64,000 nucleotides of DNA from Streptomyces sp. NBRC 109706 (GCF_000974485.1 NZ_BBOM01000006.1:682001-746000), one strand, 5' to 3'. Shown: positions 1 through 8,476, numbered from the stretch's first letter. The notes: generated by a model from the sequence alone, not told the origin. Numbers and translations are program-made.

Positions 1-103
1 TGGCCGCCCGGCCACCCGCCGTTGACGCCGCCCGCGAAGGGCACCGCGCACGGCCACCGTCCGGCTGACGCCGCTGTCTCCGCTGAACGCCGCCCGCGCA
101 GGG
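1..103. other. Left edge, no gene recognised
   Basis: This is the window edge up to the stop of the azoreductase gene. It is GC-rich with loose repeats around GCCG. No reading frame here shows a recognisable domain. Confidence 0.4.
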
Positions 104-751
104 CTACGCCGCGAGGCGGGTGGCCAGGGCTGTGGCGTGGGTTCTGGCTTGTTCGTGGGCCTGGTGGCGGGAGGTGTCGGCGCGGTCGACCAGGTCGGCC
201 ATGGCGGGGACGATTCTGGCCAGGGTCAGCTCGGGGACGATGAACGTCACGTCGAGGCCGAGGGCCGTGCCCAGCAGATGGTCCAGGTACGGCACGTTGA
301 AGTCCTGGCCCTCGCGTGGGGTGCCGGCGGCGTAGGAGCCGCCCCGGCTGGTCACCACGGTGACCGGCTTGCCCGCGATGGTGGAGTCGGGGCCGAGGGT
401 GCGGCCGGCCACGATGATGTGGTCCAGGTAGGAGCGGAGCGACGTGGGGACGCTGTAGTTGTACAGCGGGGCGCCGATGACCACGGCGTCGGCCGATTCC
501 AGCTCGGTGATCAGCCGGTCGCGTTCCGCGTAGGCGCGCTGCTGCTCGGGGGTGCGCTCCTCGGCGGGCACCGTCGGCGCGTAGTGGCTGAGCGCGGTCA
601 GATGGGGCACCGGATCCGTGGCGAGGTCGCGGTGGATCACGGTGCCCTGCGGGTGCTGCTTCTCCCAGGTCTCGCGGAAGGTCCTCGTCACCTCGCGGGA
701 GACGGACCTCTCTCCGTTCAGCGAGGAGTCGATGTGCAGCAGAGTGGCCAT
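104..751 (-). CDS. azoR: FMN-dependent NADH-azoreductase (flavodoxin fold)
   Basis: A 215-residue cytosolic flavoprotein of the AzoR / NAD(P)H-quinone oxidoreductase family. These enzymes use NADH and FMN for two-electron reduction of quinones and azo compounds. The protein opens with the beta-strand and phosphate loop MATLLHIDSSLNGERS. It has the middle motif GAPLYNYSVPTSLRSYLDHI and a later TSRGGSYAAGTPREG loop that contacts flavin in this family. I chose the ATG at 751 because the protein then starts directly on the first strand, and GGAGG lies about 10 nt upstream. An in-frame start at 775 would add eight unconserved residues. The HxlR regulator gene is divergent, sharing a 127-bp promoter region, which suggests stress-inducible control by that regulator. 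The family is clear; the physiological substrate is not. Confidence 0.9.
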   Translation of the reverse strand: MATLLHIDSSLNGERSVSREVTRTFRETWEKQHPQGTVIHRDLATDPVPHLTALSHYAPTVPAEERTPEQQRAYAERDRLITELESADAVVIGAPLYNYSVPTSLRSYLDHIIVAGRTLGPDSTIAGKPVTVVTSRGGSYAAGTPREGQDFNVPYLDHLLGTALGLDVTFIVPELTLARIVPAMADLVDRADTSRHQAHEQARTHATALATRLAA

Positions 752-826
752 GAGGGGGATGCCTCCGGGGATCACGGGGGGATGAGTTGGTGCATGAAAA
801 GAAGCAGCGGGTGTTCCCGCAGCCGC

Positions 827-843
827 TTACTTTTCTACAGTAA
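827..843. promoter_or_regulatory. Candidate HxlR operator in the divergent promoter
   Basis: TTACT and AGTAA form an inverted repeat around a 7-bp spacer. It lies in an unusually AT-rich patch between azoR and the HxlR gene. HxlR regulators commonly bind such short dyads in divergent promoters. A -10-like TAGGCT lies at 866-871, just before the HxlR start. The assignment is inference from position and symmetry. Confidence 0.4.
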
Positions 844-878
844 CTCTTTTTTGGTGGGGTGCAAGTAGGCTGGGACAC

Positions 879-1307
879 ATGCGAGGAAGCAGGGACGAGA
901 CCGGAGAAGACGCCGGACCGGACACCGGGGGGCCCGGCGTCGGCGTCGAGGAGCACCCCGAGGGCGGCTGCGCCACGCCGGCGAACGCCGTGCACCATGT
1001 CTTCGGCCTGCTGGGCAAGCGCTGGACGGGCCTGCTGATCGCCTCGCTGATGGCGGGCCCCGGGCACTTCGCCGAGCTGCGCCGCTCGGTGCCGGGGATC
1101 AGCGAACGGATGCTCTCCGACCGGCTGAGCGAGCTGGTCGAGGCCGGACTGGTCCGCAGGGACGTGCACAACGGGCCCCCGTTGCGCGTCAGTTACCGGC
1201 TCACCGAGGCGGGCGAGAGCCTGCGCCCCGCGCTGGCCGAGCTGACCCGCTGGGCCGAGGGGCACCTCGGCGCCGCCGGCGCCGCCTGCCCCCGGATCGA
1301 CGGCTGA
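879..1307 (+). CDS. HxlR-family winged-helix transcriptional regulator
   Basis: A 142-residue DNA-binding protein. After an acidic N-terminal extension of about 30 residues, the HxlR fold begins at a conserved cysteine (C31). It runs through VFGLLGKRWTGLLI and ELRRSVPGISERMLSDRL (recognition helix) to the wing with SYRLTEAGESL. HxlR/MarR-type regulators often sense quinones, aldehydes or redox stress through a conserved cysteine near the N-terminus, which fits the divergent azoreductase. TAGGCT lies 7 bp before the ATG, so the mRNA is probably leaderless. The most likely target is azoR and possibly its own promoter. The family is certain; ligand and regulon are inferred. Confidence 0.9.
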   Translation: MRGSRDETGEDAGPDTGGPGVGVEEHPEGGCATPANAVHHVFGLLGKRWTGLLIASLMAGPGHFAELRRSVPGISERMLSDRLSELVEAGLVRRDVHNGPPLRVSYRLTEAGESLRPALAELTRWAEGHLGAAGAACPRIDG

Positions 1308-1347
1308 CCGCCGTGGCGCCGGGCGTCCGGTGGCCTAGGCTGACCAG

Positions 1348-2193
1348 GTGAGCGAAGCGGCGGACGAGGCGACGAGCGACGGACAGGCCACCAGCGGTGA
1401 GGGCGCCGGCGGTGACGACGAGGGCACCCGGCGGCTGGCCCGCGCCGTGCGCGCCGCCGAGGACGCGCTGATCGAGTTCGAGATCGCGGTGGAGACCTTC
1501 CGGATCGAGGTGGAGAACTTCTCCCGGCTGCACGAGCAGCGCCTCGGTCCGCTCTACGCCCGCATCGAGGAGCTGGACGCCCAGCTCGCCGAGGCGGTCG
1601 CCGCCCGCACCGGCGATCCCGAGGATCTGCGCCGCGCCCAGGAGGCGCGCGCCGCCGTCACCCCCATGCCGCTGGTCTCCGAGCTGTTCCACGGCTGGCT
1701 GGACGGCGACGGCTTCTCGCCCGAGGGCTACGCCATGCTGACGGACCAGTCCGTGCGCCAGCCGCCCCGCGTCCGGCCCGGCGAGGAGGCCAGGGCGCTC
1801 TACCGCGAGCTGGCCCGCCGCTGCCACCCCGATCTGGTCACCGACCAGACGGAACGGGAGCGCAGGGACGCGTTCCTCTCCCGCGTCAACCAGGCGTACG
1901 CGCGCGGCGACGCGGACGCGTTGCGCGCGCTGGCCGAGGAGTGGGAGGCCGGCGGCGCCGGGGCGGAGGAGGCGCCGGTCTCGGCCGGCGAGGAGCTGTA
2001 CGCCCGGCTCGAGTGGCTGGCGCAGCGCAAGGAGCTGCTGGCGGACGCCGCCGCCGCGCTGGAGGACAGCGCGGTGGGCGCCATGCTGCGGATGGCCGAG
2101 GACGATCCGGACGGACTGCTCACCGAGGTCGCCGAGGGGCTGCGCCGGCAGATCGCCACCAAGGAGGCCGAGCTCAGCCGCCTCACGGCCTGA
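1348..2193 (+). CDS. J-domain-like protein with N-terminal coiled coil
   Basis: A 281-residue soluble protein. Residues of about 25-80 are charged and heptad-like (probable coiled coil). Around residues 150-190 is a J-domain-like stretch, LYRELARRCHPDLVTD, with the HPD tripeptide at 160-162 followed by FLSRVNQAYARGD, as in DnaJ helix III. J domains stimulate Hsp70 (DnaK) ATPase. No glycine-rich region or zinc finger follows, so this is not a canonical DnaJ. The C-terminal third is again helical and ends in a short coiled coil. The GTG start is 7 bp after a TAGGCT box, indicating a leaderless transcript. Its client is unknown. Confidence 0.75.
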   Translation: MSEAADEATSDGQATSGEGAGGDDEGTRRLARAVRAAEDALIEFEIAVETFRIEVENFSRLHEQRLGPLYARIEELDAQLAEAVAARTGDPEDLRRAQEARAAVTPMPLVSELFHGWLDGDGFSPEGYAMLTDQSVRQPPRVRPGEEARALYRELARRCHPDLVTDQTERERRDAFLSRVNQAYARGDADALRALAEEWEAGGAGAEEAPVSAGEELYARLEWLAQRKELLADAAAALEDSAVGAMLRMAEDDPDGLLTEVAEGLRRQIATKEAELSRLTA

Positions 2194-2231
2194 ACGGGCC
2201 GCCGCCCGCCGGGGTGTGGCAGGGTTGGGGC

Positions 2232-2567
2232 ATGAGCTTTGGGGTTCCCGCCGTGGGCGCGGGTGAGGTGCCGGAGAACGGCGTGTTGATCGATGTCAGG
2301 GAGCCGGACGAGTGGGCCGCCGGGCACGCCGAGAGCGCCGTGCACATCCCGATGGGCGAGGTCGTCGGGCGGCTTCCGGAGATCGTCGAGCTGGCGGGCG
2401 AGCAGCCGGTGCATGTGGTGTGCAAGGCAGGCGGGCGCTCGGCGCAGGTGACGGCCTTCCTCGAACAGCAGGGCGTGTCGGCCCGCAACGTGGACGGCGG
2501 GATGCACGCCTGGCAGGCCGCCGGCCGGCCGCTGGTCAGCGACCGGGGCGAGCCGACGGTGCTCTGA
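2232..2567 (+). CDS. Single-domain rhodanese-like protein
   Basis: A 111-residue stand-alone rhodanese domain. It contains VLIDVREPDEWAAGHAESAV and the active-site loop VCKAGGRSAQ with the catalytic cysteine at residue 64. Rhodaneses carry sulfane sulfur as a cysteine persulfide; single-domain forms act in sulfur transfer or sulfide detoxification. The ATG lies about 40 bp after the J-domain gene. In-frame upstream ATGs exist but precede the domain without conservation. The 3' end overlaps the convergent aminotransferase gene by 32 bp. The sulfur donor and acceptor are unknown. Confidence 0.9.
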   Translation: MSFGVPAVGAGEVPENGVLIDVREPDEWAAGHAESAVHIPMGEVVGRLPEIVELAGEQPVHVVCKAGGRSAQVTAFLEQQGVSARNVDGGMHAWQAAGRPLVSDRGEPTVL

Positions 2568-3708
2568 GCGCCGACAGTCGCGTCACGGCCTCCCGCAGCG
2601 CCTCGTGCCGGCGGCAGAAGGAGAACCGCACCAGCCAGGGCGCGGTGTCCACGCCCTGTCGGAACGCGCTGGTCGGGATCGCCACCACGCCTGCCAGCTC
2701 GGGGAGTTCCCGGCAGAACCGCAACCCGTCGGTGCGGCCGAGCGGGCGGATATCGGCCTGGAGGAAGTAGCCGGCGTCCGCCCGGTACGGGCGCAGCCCG
2801 GCCTCCGTCAGCCCGTCGGCCAGCAGGTCACGGCCGACGGTGAGGACGCCGCGCAGCTCCTTCGCCCAGTCCTCGACGCCGTCCAGGGCGCGGGCGATGG
2901 CCTCCTGGTACGGGGTGCCGGAGGCATAGGTGAGCCACTGCTTGACGCCGGCCACGGCCGCCACCAGATCGGCCGGGCCGCTGACCCAACCGACCTTCCA
3001 GCCGGTCACGTTGAACGTCTTGCCGGCGGACGAGACGGTCAGGGTGCGCTCCCGCATCCCCGGCAGGGTGGCGATCGGCAGATGCCGGGCGCCGTCGTAC
3101 ACCAGATGTTCGTACACCTCGTCGGTGAGCACGGTCAGCTCGTGTTCCCGGCACAGCTCAGCGACGCGGCGCAGCTCGTCGGGGGTGAAGACCTTGCCGG
3201 TCGGGTTGTGCGGGGAGTTGAGCAGCAGCAGCCGGCTGCGCGGGGTGAGCGCGGCGCGCAGCGCGTCGGCGTCCAGGGCGAAGCCGTCGCCGTCGACGGC
3301 CAGCGGCACGGTGACCAGGGTGGCGCCGCTGAGCCTGGCGTCCGCCGCGTAGGCGTCATAGGCGGGGTCGAAGGTGACGATCTCGTCGCCCGGCCCGGTC
3401 AGCGCCAGCACCGCTGCGGCCAGCGCCTCCGTGGCGCCCGTGGTGACCAGCACCTCGGTGTCCGGATCCAGCTCGATGCCGTAGCGCCGCCGCTGGTGGT
3501 CGACGACGGCCCCGCGCAGCGCGGGGTGGCCGGTGGCCGGCGGGTACTGGTTGGCGCCGGCGAGCACGGCGGAGGCGACGCCGGAGAGCAGCGCCGCCGG
3601 CGAGTCCAGGTCGGGCACGCCCTGGCCGAGGTTGACCGCTCCGGTACGGCGGGCCAGTTCGGTCATCTCGGTGAAGATGGAGGTCTCGGTCGCTCGGCTC
3701 ATCCCCAC
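2536..3708 (-). CDS. PLP-dependent aminotransferase, class I/II
   Basis: A 390-residue fold-type I aminotransferase. It shows NLGQGVPDLDSP near residue 27, TTGATEAL (cofactor phosphate contact, about 90), NSPHNPTGKV (about 164-172), LTDEVYEHLVYDG, and SSAGKTFNVTGWKVGW with the PLP-binding lysine at 230. The pattern matches the kynurenine/methionine aminotransferase and DapC-like subgroup often annotated as N-succinyldiaminopimelate aminotransferase in actinobacteria. Substrate cannot be set from sequence. Translation could begin at ATG 3708 or at the third codon (3702). The gene is monocistronic and convergent with the rhodanese gene. Confidence 0.9.
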   Translation of the reverse strand: MGMSRATETSIFTEMTELARRTGAVNLGQGVPDLDSPAALLSGVASAVLAGANQYPPATGHPALRGAVVDHQRRRYGIELDPDTEVLVTTGATEALAAAVLALTGPGDEIVTFDPAYDAYAADARLSGATLVTVPLAVDGDGFALDADALRAALTPRSRLLLLNSPHNPTGKVFTPDELRRVAELCREHELTVLTDEVYEHLVYDGARHLPIATLPGMRERTLTVSSAGKTFNVTGWKVGWVSGPADLVAAVAGVKQWLTYASGTPYQEAIARALDGVEDWAKELRGVLTVGRDLLADGLTEAGLRPYRADAGYFLQADIRPLGRTDGLRFCRELPELAGVVAIPTSAFRQGVDTAPWLVRFSFCRRHEALREAVTRLSALRAPSARPGR

Positions 3709-3853
3709 ACGATAGGGACCCGACGCCCGGTGGCACAGGGCGAGCCGCCGGTCGACGGCCGAGGTGTCAGGACGCGAGCCGAAGGCGATACGGTGCTCGG
3801 GTCAGAGCGAGTGAGTGGCGCCGCCGTGTGGCGGTGCGGGGGAGCGGGCCGAG

Positions 3854-4609
3854 ATGTTGCCATCCGACACAGCGGCCGGGTCGGCCGGCGCGGCCGACGA
3901 CGGGAAGCGGGCGGACGTCGCGCCGCCCGAGGGGGAGCTGGAGTCCGTCAGCCTGGGCGCGCTGTCGCTCAAGGCCCGCGCGGTGCTCGCGGTGGCCATC
4001 AGCGTGATCGGCGTCTACGCCTGCTGGCATCTGGCGATGATCTTCCTCTTTGTCGCGCCGTCCAACACGGTGCGCGAGGAGCACTGGGACACCGTGCGCG
4101 CCTATATCTACCCGGAGTTCGAACAGAACTGGAAGCTTTTCGCGCCCAACCCGATGCAGCGGAACACCGTGGTCGAGGTCCGCGCCGAGGTCCGCACGGA
4201 ATGGGGCCAGGACCCGGAGACAACGGACTGGGTCAATCTCACGGCGATCGATATCGACCAGATCCGGTACAACCCCCTGCCCAGCCATTCGCATCTGAAC
4301 ATGCTGCGCCGGGCCTGGGACTTCTACGACAAGTCCCATAACCGGGACGGGGAGCCGGTCGGGATGCGCGGCGAGCTGTCCGCCAGCTATCTGCACCGGA
4401 TCGCCCTGCTGCGGCTCGACGACCGGATGGATCTGGGCGAGGTCGAGCGCATCCAGCTGCGGGTGATCAGCACCCGGCTCCCGGCGCCCAGTTGGCGCAC
4501 GGAGGAGCCCGAGGACCCGCCCGCCCCGCGCGAACTGGACTGGTGGACGGTGACCAGCGACGATCTGCCGGGCGACAGCGCCACGGCGAGGAACGAGGCC
4601 AGGCCGTGA
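3854..4609 (+). CDS. DUF5819 family single-pass membrane protein
   Basis: A 251-residue protein with a polar N-terminus of about 45 residues, one transmembrane segment (AVLAVAISVIGVYACWHLAM and beyond), and a large C-terminal domain containing YPEFEQNWKLFAPNP, typical of DUF5819. The topology suggests an extracytoplasmic domain. Its stop overlaps the GTG of the HTTM gene (GTGA), implying translational coupling. DUF5819 and HTTM proteins are frequent neighbours in actinobacteria, so they probably form one complex. The ATG at 3854 was chosen because the preceding in-frame codons are unlike coding sequence. Function unknown. Confidence 0.85.
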   Translation: MLPSDTAAGSAGAADDGKRADVAPPEGELESVSLGALSLKARAVLAVAISVIGVYACWHLAMIFLFVAPSNTVREEHWDTVRAYIYPEFEQNWKLFAPNPMQRNTVVEVRAEVRTEWGQDPETTDWVNLTAIDIDQIRYNPLPSHSHLNMLRRAWDFYDKSHNRDGEPVGMRGELSASYLHRIALLRLDDRMDLGEVERIQLRVISTRLPAPSWRTEEPEDPPAPRELDWWTVTSDDLPGDSATARNEARP

Positions 4610-5931
4610 CCGTTCCCCCGCCCCGTTCAGGCGACCCGACCCAGGCGACCAGGACCGCGCCCCAGGAGCCCCAACCGCCCGAGGCGCCCTCGCCGTTCGC
4701 CGGCCTCGGCCGCACCTTCGACTCGGCGCTGCTGCGCGGCCTCGGCAACATCACCCGCCGCGCGCTCGGCCCGTACCAGACGGCGATCGTCCGCATCGGC
4801 TTCGCCGGCACGATGCTGGCGTTCCTGCTGCGCGAGTGGCCGCACCGGAACACCCTCTACGGCCCCGACAGCCCCTGGGGCCATGACCTTGCCACCCGGT
4901 TCGTCGACGACACCGGCGGTTTCACGCTGCTGCTCTGGTCCGAGTCCGGGCTGTGGTTCGAGCTGATCTACCACCTGACCATCGCCGTCTGCGTGGCCCT
5001 GCTGATCGGCTGGCGCACCAGGGCCACCTCGATGCTCTTCATGATCGGCGTGCTCTCGGTGCAGAACCGCAGCGTCTTCATGGGCGACGGCGGCGACAAC
5101 GTGATCCACCTGATGGCGATGTACCTGGTGCTGACCCGCTGCAGCCAGGTCTGGTCGCTGGACGCGCGGCGCCGCGCCCGGCAGCGGGCGGCCGGCGGCG
5201 CGCCGGGGGACACCGTCGGGATCGTGATCTGGGCCGTGCTCGGCGGGCTGGTGGCGATGGCGCTGGCCGGCGGAAAGCTGGAGAGCCCGGTCTGGACGGC
5301 GTTCTTCCTCGGCATGTGGCTGGTGCACGCCTACTGGTGGCTGATCCGCCGCCACGCCCCCGGCGAGCCGCGCGTGGTGTCCGAGATGATCGCCAACCTG
5401 GTGCACAACGCGGCGCTGCTGGTGATCATGTTCGAGGTCTGCATCATCTACGCCACCGCCGGCTGGTACAAGATCCAGGGCTCCCGCTGGCAGGACGGTA
5501 CCGCCGTCTACTACCCGATGGAGCTGGACTACTTCAACGCCTGGCCCGAGCTGAGCCAGCTGATCACCGGCAGCGGGATGCTGGTGCTGGCGCTCACCTA
5601 CGGCACGGTGATGGTGCAGGTGGCGTTCCCGTTCGCGCTGCTCAACCGGCGTGCCAAGAACGTGCTGTTGGTGCTGATGATGGGCGAACACGTCGGCATC
5701 GCCGTGCTGTTGGGGCTGCCGTTCTTCTCCATGGCGATGATCGCGATGGACGCCGTCTTCCTGCCCACCGCCTTCCTGGTCTGGCTCGGCGGCCGCTCCC
5801 GCCGGCTGACGGCGCCGCTGGCCCGGGTCACCGGGCGGTGGCGGCGGCCGGCCGATGTGGCGGCGGACGACGAGGCGCCGCGGGACGTCGATCCCGCGCC
5901 CGACCGGCCGGCCTGGGCCGAACGGACGTGA
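4606..5931 (+). CDS. HTTM-domain multi-pass membrane protein
   Basis: A 441-residue integral membrane protein of the HTTM (horizontally transferred transmembrane) family, related to the membrane part of vitamin K-dependent gamma-glutamyl carboxylase. After a proline-rich head come several hydrophobic segments (ELIYHLTIAVCVALLIGW, AMYLVLTRC, IVIWAVLGGLVAMALAGG, LLVIMFEVCIIYATAGWYKI, AMIAMDAVFLPTAFLVWL). Also present is the family-typical run LSVQNRSVFMGDGGDNV. It starts inside the stop of the DUF5819 gene and its own TGA overlaps the GTG of the methyltransferase gene. No carboxylase activity is claimed for bacterial HTTM proteins. A membrane partner role with DUF5819 is likely. Confidence 0.88.
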   Translation: MTVPPPRSGDPTQATRTAPQEPQPPEAPSPFAGLGRTFDSALLRGLGNITRRALGPYQTAIVRIGFAGTMLAFLLREWPHRNTLYGPDSPWGHDLATRFVDDTGGFTLLLWSESGLWFELIYHLTIAVCVALLIGWRTRATSMLFMIGVLSVQNRSVFMGDGGDNVIHLMAMYLVLTRCSQVWSLDARRRARQRAAGGAPGDTVGIVIWAVLGGLVAMALAGGKLESPVWTAFFLGMWLVHAYWWLIRRHAPGEPRVVSEMIANLVHNAALLVIMFEVCIIYATAGWYKIQGSRWQDGTAVYYPMELDYFNAWPELSQLITGSGMLVLALTYGTVMVQVAFPFALLNRRAKNVLLVLMMGEHVGIAVLLGLPFFSMAMIAMDAVFLPTAFLVWLGGRSRRLTAPLARVTGRWRRPADVAADDEAPRDVDPAPDRPAWAERT

Positions 5932-6677
5932 GCCCGCCGTCGCCCGCCGCGCGCTGGGCCGAACTCGCCGCCACCACCGTGCTGTTGGACGGTTTCCACG
6001 CGCTCAAGCACGCGTTGCGGTTCGGCGCCGAGGTGCCGCTGGCGCTGGCCACCGACCGGCCGACGACGCTGGCGCTGGCCGAGCGGCTGGCGCCCGACCT
6101 CGTCGAACGGCTGGCCGCCACCCTGGTCGAGGCCGCGCCCGAGACGCTGCGCGGGCTGGTCGGCCGGCCGCACCCCACCGGGGTCGCGGCGCTGGCGGTG
6201 CCGACGGCCGCCGGGCCGCCGGCGGCGGCCGAGGCGCGCCGGGCGCCGCTGGTGCTGCTCGACCAGCCGCGCCATCTGGGCAACGTCGGCGCCGTGGTGC
6301 GGCTGGTGGCCGGCGTGGGCGCGGCCGGGGTGCTGACCACGGGCACGGTCGACCCCTGGCATCCGACGGTGCTCCGCGCCTCGGCCGGCCTGCACTTCGC
6401 CACCCGGGTCGGCCGGGCCGATCCCGGCGAACTGCCCGCGGGGCCGCTCTTCGCGCTCGATCCCGAGGGCGAGGACCTGCGGGGCCTGCGGCTGCCCGAC
6501 CACGCGGTGCTGGCCTTCGGCTCGGAACGGGCCGGCCTCTCGCCCGAGGTGCGGGCCCGCGCGGACGCCCTGGTCGCGCTGCCGATGCGCGCCGGCGTCT
6601 CCAGCTACAACCTGGCGACCAGCGTGGCCATGACGCTCTACCACTGGCAGGCCGGCCAGCGGCCGCCGGGGACCTAG
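5928..6677 (+). CDS. TrmH/SpoU-family RNA 2'-O-methyltransferase
   Basis: A 249-residue SPOUT-class methyltransferase. Residues 1-100 form a substrate-binding region. The catalytic domain carries LVLLDQPRHLGNVGAVVRL (motif 1, with the Asn-x-Gly of the family), LAFGSERAGLSPEV (motif 2) and ALPMRAGVSSYNLATSVAMTLYHW (motif 3), which form the SAM-binding trefoil knot. It methylates ribose 2'-OH in rRNA or tRNA; the site cannot be inferred. The GTG overlaps the HTTM stop by 4 bp, making it the third coupled gene. The 3' end overlaps the convergent VOC gene by 4 bp. Coupling of an RNA methyltransferase to membrane proteins is unexplained. Confidence 0.88.
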   Translation: MSPPSPAARWAELAATTVLLDGFHALKHALRFGAEVPLALATDRPTTLALAERLAPDLVERLAATLVEAAPETLRGLVGRPHPTGVAALAVPTAAGPPAAAEARRAPLVLLDQPRHLGNVGAVVRLVAGVGAAGVLTTGTVDPWHPTVLRASAGLHFATRVGRADPGELPAGPLFALDPEGEDLRGLRLPDHAVLAFGSERAGLSPEVRARADALVALPMRAGVSSYNLATSVAMTLYHWQAGQRPPGT

Positions 6678-7081
6678 ACCTTCCAGTCGCGGGTGGACAG
6701 CACCAGGCGGTAGCCGTCCGGATCCTGGAGGGTGACGCCCCAGGCGTCCCAGTAGGGGTTGTGCGCGGCCACCCGCGCGCCGCCGGCGCGCTCCAGTGCG
6801 ACGACCAGCTCCTCGGGCACCGGCTCGGCGAGATAGACCACCAGCAGATCCTCCGGCGTCGGCGTGGGCTCCGTCGGCGCACCCGGATCGTGGGTCAGCT
6901 CAAGGTGCCAGCCGGCGTCGGGCCAGCCCACCATCAGCAGGGCGTGCTGCCCCGGGGTGCCGTCCGCCTCGTGCTCGTACAGCACGGTCAGGCCGAGTCC
7001 GTCGACCCAGAAACGTCGCGCCGCCGCCAGATCCCGCGAGGGACGGGCGACGCGCAGATGGGCCTGGCCGTCTGCCGGCAT
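6674..7081 (-). CDS. VOC superfamily (glyoxalase/bleomycin resistance-like) protein
   Basis: A 135-residue vicinal-oxygen-chelate protein with two beta-alpha-beta-beta-beta modules. The first contains LRVARPSRDLAAARRFWVDG and GLTVLYEHE. The second ends with AHNPYWDAWGVTLQDPDGYRLVLS. VOC proteins bind metal or drugs, or act as small hydrolases and isomerases; this one cannot be assigned a substrate. Start at the ATG at 7081, where the conserved module begins. Longer upstream readings are antisense to neighbours. It precedes no obvious operon partner; the HAD gene on the same strand lies about 60 bp upstream. Confidence 0.85.
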   Translation of the reverse strand: MPADGQAHLRVARPSRDLAAARRFWVDGLGLTVLYEHEADGTPGQHALLMVGWPDAGWHLELTHDPGAPTEPTPTPEDLLVVYLAEPVPEELVVALERAGGARVAAHNPYWDAWGVTLQDPDGYRLVLSTRDWKV

Positions 7082-7143
7082 GGGGGTGCCTCTCCCGGGC
7101 CGTACGGGCGACGGCCGCGTTCCGGTCGAGGGTAGCCGCGCGG

Positions 7144-7827
7144 TCAGCCGGTCCTTCGGGCTCCCTCGGCGAAACGCTCGTTGTACGCCGCCACCTGCTC
7201 CGGGATCTCCCGCAGACCGCTGATCCGCATGGTGGGCAACGAGGCGGCGTCCGGGTGGTGTTGCTGGATCACCGCCCAGGGGCCACGGCGGATCAGCGCG
7301 GTGCGCAGGCCGACCGAGGCCGCCGGCCGGATGTCGTGGTCCAGCCGGTCGCCCACATAGAGGATCTCCTCCGGCGCCACCTCCAGGTCCTCCACGAGGA
7401 GTTCGAAGAACCGGGGATCGGGCTTGGCCACCCCCAGATCGGACGAGGTGGTGATCAGCCCGGCGTAGCCGGAGAAGAGGGTGCGCAGCACCTGGGTGGT
7501 GGCGGGGCTCTGGTTGGCCGCGATGCCCAGCCACATGCCGGCCTCCCGCATCACCCTGATGGTGATCCGCACATCCGGGTAGAGATCGTTCTCGCCGAAC
7601 CACTCCGGCTCTCCGGCGGCCGTGCGTTTCTCCCGTTCCAGTGCCAGGTCGAAGCCCGGCCGGAAGGTCTCGAACGCCTCCCGGTAGTCCAGGCCCTGGG
7701 CGATGGCCGCCCCGAACTGCGCGGAGAAGGTGTGCCGGGGCACGCCGAGCCAGGCGGCCCAGCCGGCCCACTCCCGACTCTCGTCCACCAGGCACTCACC
7801 CACGTCGAACACCACCGCTCGAATCAT
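7144..7827 (-). CDS. HAD-family hydrolase
   Basis: A 227-residue haloacid dehalogenase-type phosphatase. Motif I is VVFDVGECLVDE (nucleophile Asp8), motif II IAANQSP, motif III lysine in LGVAKPDPRFF, and motif IV LYVGDRLDHDIRPA. The second acidic residue of motif I (DxD) is replaced: D-V-G. That substitution also occurs in some HAD members and may affect phosphatase activity. A helical cap lies at residues 20-95. The ATG at 7827 places motif I seven residues from the start. It may be cotranscribed with the downstream VOC gene. Substrate unknown. Confidence 0.85.
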   Translation of the reverse strand: MIRAVVFDVGECLVDESREWAGWAAWLGVPRHTFSAQFGAAIAQGLDYREAFETFRPGFDLALEREKRTAAGEPEWFGENDLYPDVRITIRVMREAGMWLGIAANQSPATTQVLRTLFSGYAGLITTSSDLGVAKPDPRFFELLVEDLEVAPEEILYVGDRLDHDIRPAASVGLRTALIRRGPWAVIQQHHPDAASLPTMRISGLREIPEQVAAYNERFAEGARRTG

Positions 7828-8193
7828 GGCCGGCAGCGTATAGAGCCGGAACGTCCCAACGGGATGGGGCCGTCCCCGATATGGGCGTTCTCCGGGGGAA
7901 CCCGGGACGCCGCGCCCCGCGATGAGGCATGCTGCGCCCAGCACCCGCCCGCCCCCCACGCCGGCGCCCGTGCCACCGCACCCGGCGCACGCCCGCGCGC
8001 CGCCGCGCGCCCCCCTCGCCGGAGCCCGGCGGATATCGAACGGGTGGGTAGGGCTCACTCGGGCACCATCCCCCGAAGGGGTTCTCCGTTGCGCAATGCG
8101 GTGGAACCTCGCGCCTTTCACCCCTCGACAGCGCGCAGAGTGGTCTCCGGTGTACTGGTGACGGAACGGCTACTGAGAGCGAGGGAGCGGTCG
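7828..8193. other. 366-bp divergent intergenic region
   Basis: This lies between the HAD gene (minus) and the small 70-residue gene (plus). It is proline-codon-like and C-rich in its middle, without a credible gene. A palindromic TTGCGCAA sits at 8089-8096, and GAGGGAG at 8181-8187 is the ribosome binding site of the next gene. Confidence 0.5.
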
Positions 8194-8406
8194 ATGGCCT
8201 GGACCGACGGCGCCTGTGTGGTGGACACCCGGACCGGGAGGGTCGGTCGGGTGGTGGGGCGGATCGGCCCGCGGCTGAGACTGCGTCCGCTGACGCGGGG
8301 CCGCGCCTGGCACTGCCCGACCGAGCTGGCCCGCGCCGCCACCGAATGGGAACAGCGGAACGCCGATGTGCTGGACGAGAACTGGCGTTTCTGGCGACCG
8401 GCCTGA
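8194..8406 (+). CDS. Small conserved-looking hypothetical protein
   Basis: A 70-residue basic, tryptophan-rich protein with no signal peptide. It begins MAWTDGACVVDTRTGRVGRV and ends ENWRFWRPA. The first 40 residues read as a small beta-barrel-like unit (VVDTRTGRVGRVVGRIGPRLRLRPL); the rest is helical. GAGGGAG lies 6 bp before the ATG and supports translation. An upstream in-frame GTG at 8158 is possible but has weaker spacing. I do not recognise a named family. It stands alone between the HAD gene and nos. Confidence 0.6.
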   Translation: MAWTDGACVVDTRTGRVGRVVGRIGPRLRLRPLTRGRAWHCPTELARAATEWEQRNADVLDENWRFWRPA

Positions 8407-8476
8407 GCCCACCCCGACCGGCGCCGGGCGAAACGATCCCGCACCCACCACGGGGTGCCGGGGGATCAACCCGCCG

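Noticed and set aside
2605..4341. Long + strand frame of 578 codons over the aminotransferase gene
   Set aside because: It is antisense to a gene with full catalytic motifs, is rich in Gly/Arg/Ala without domains, and reflects GC-rich third positions.
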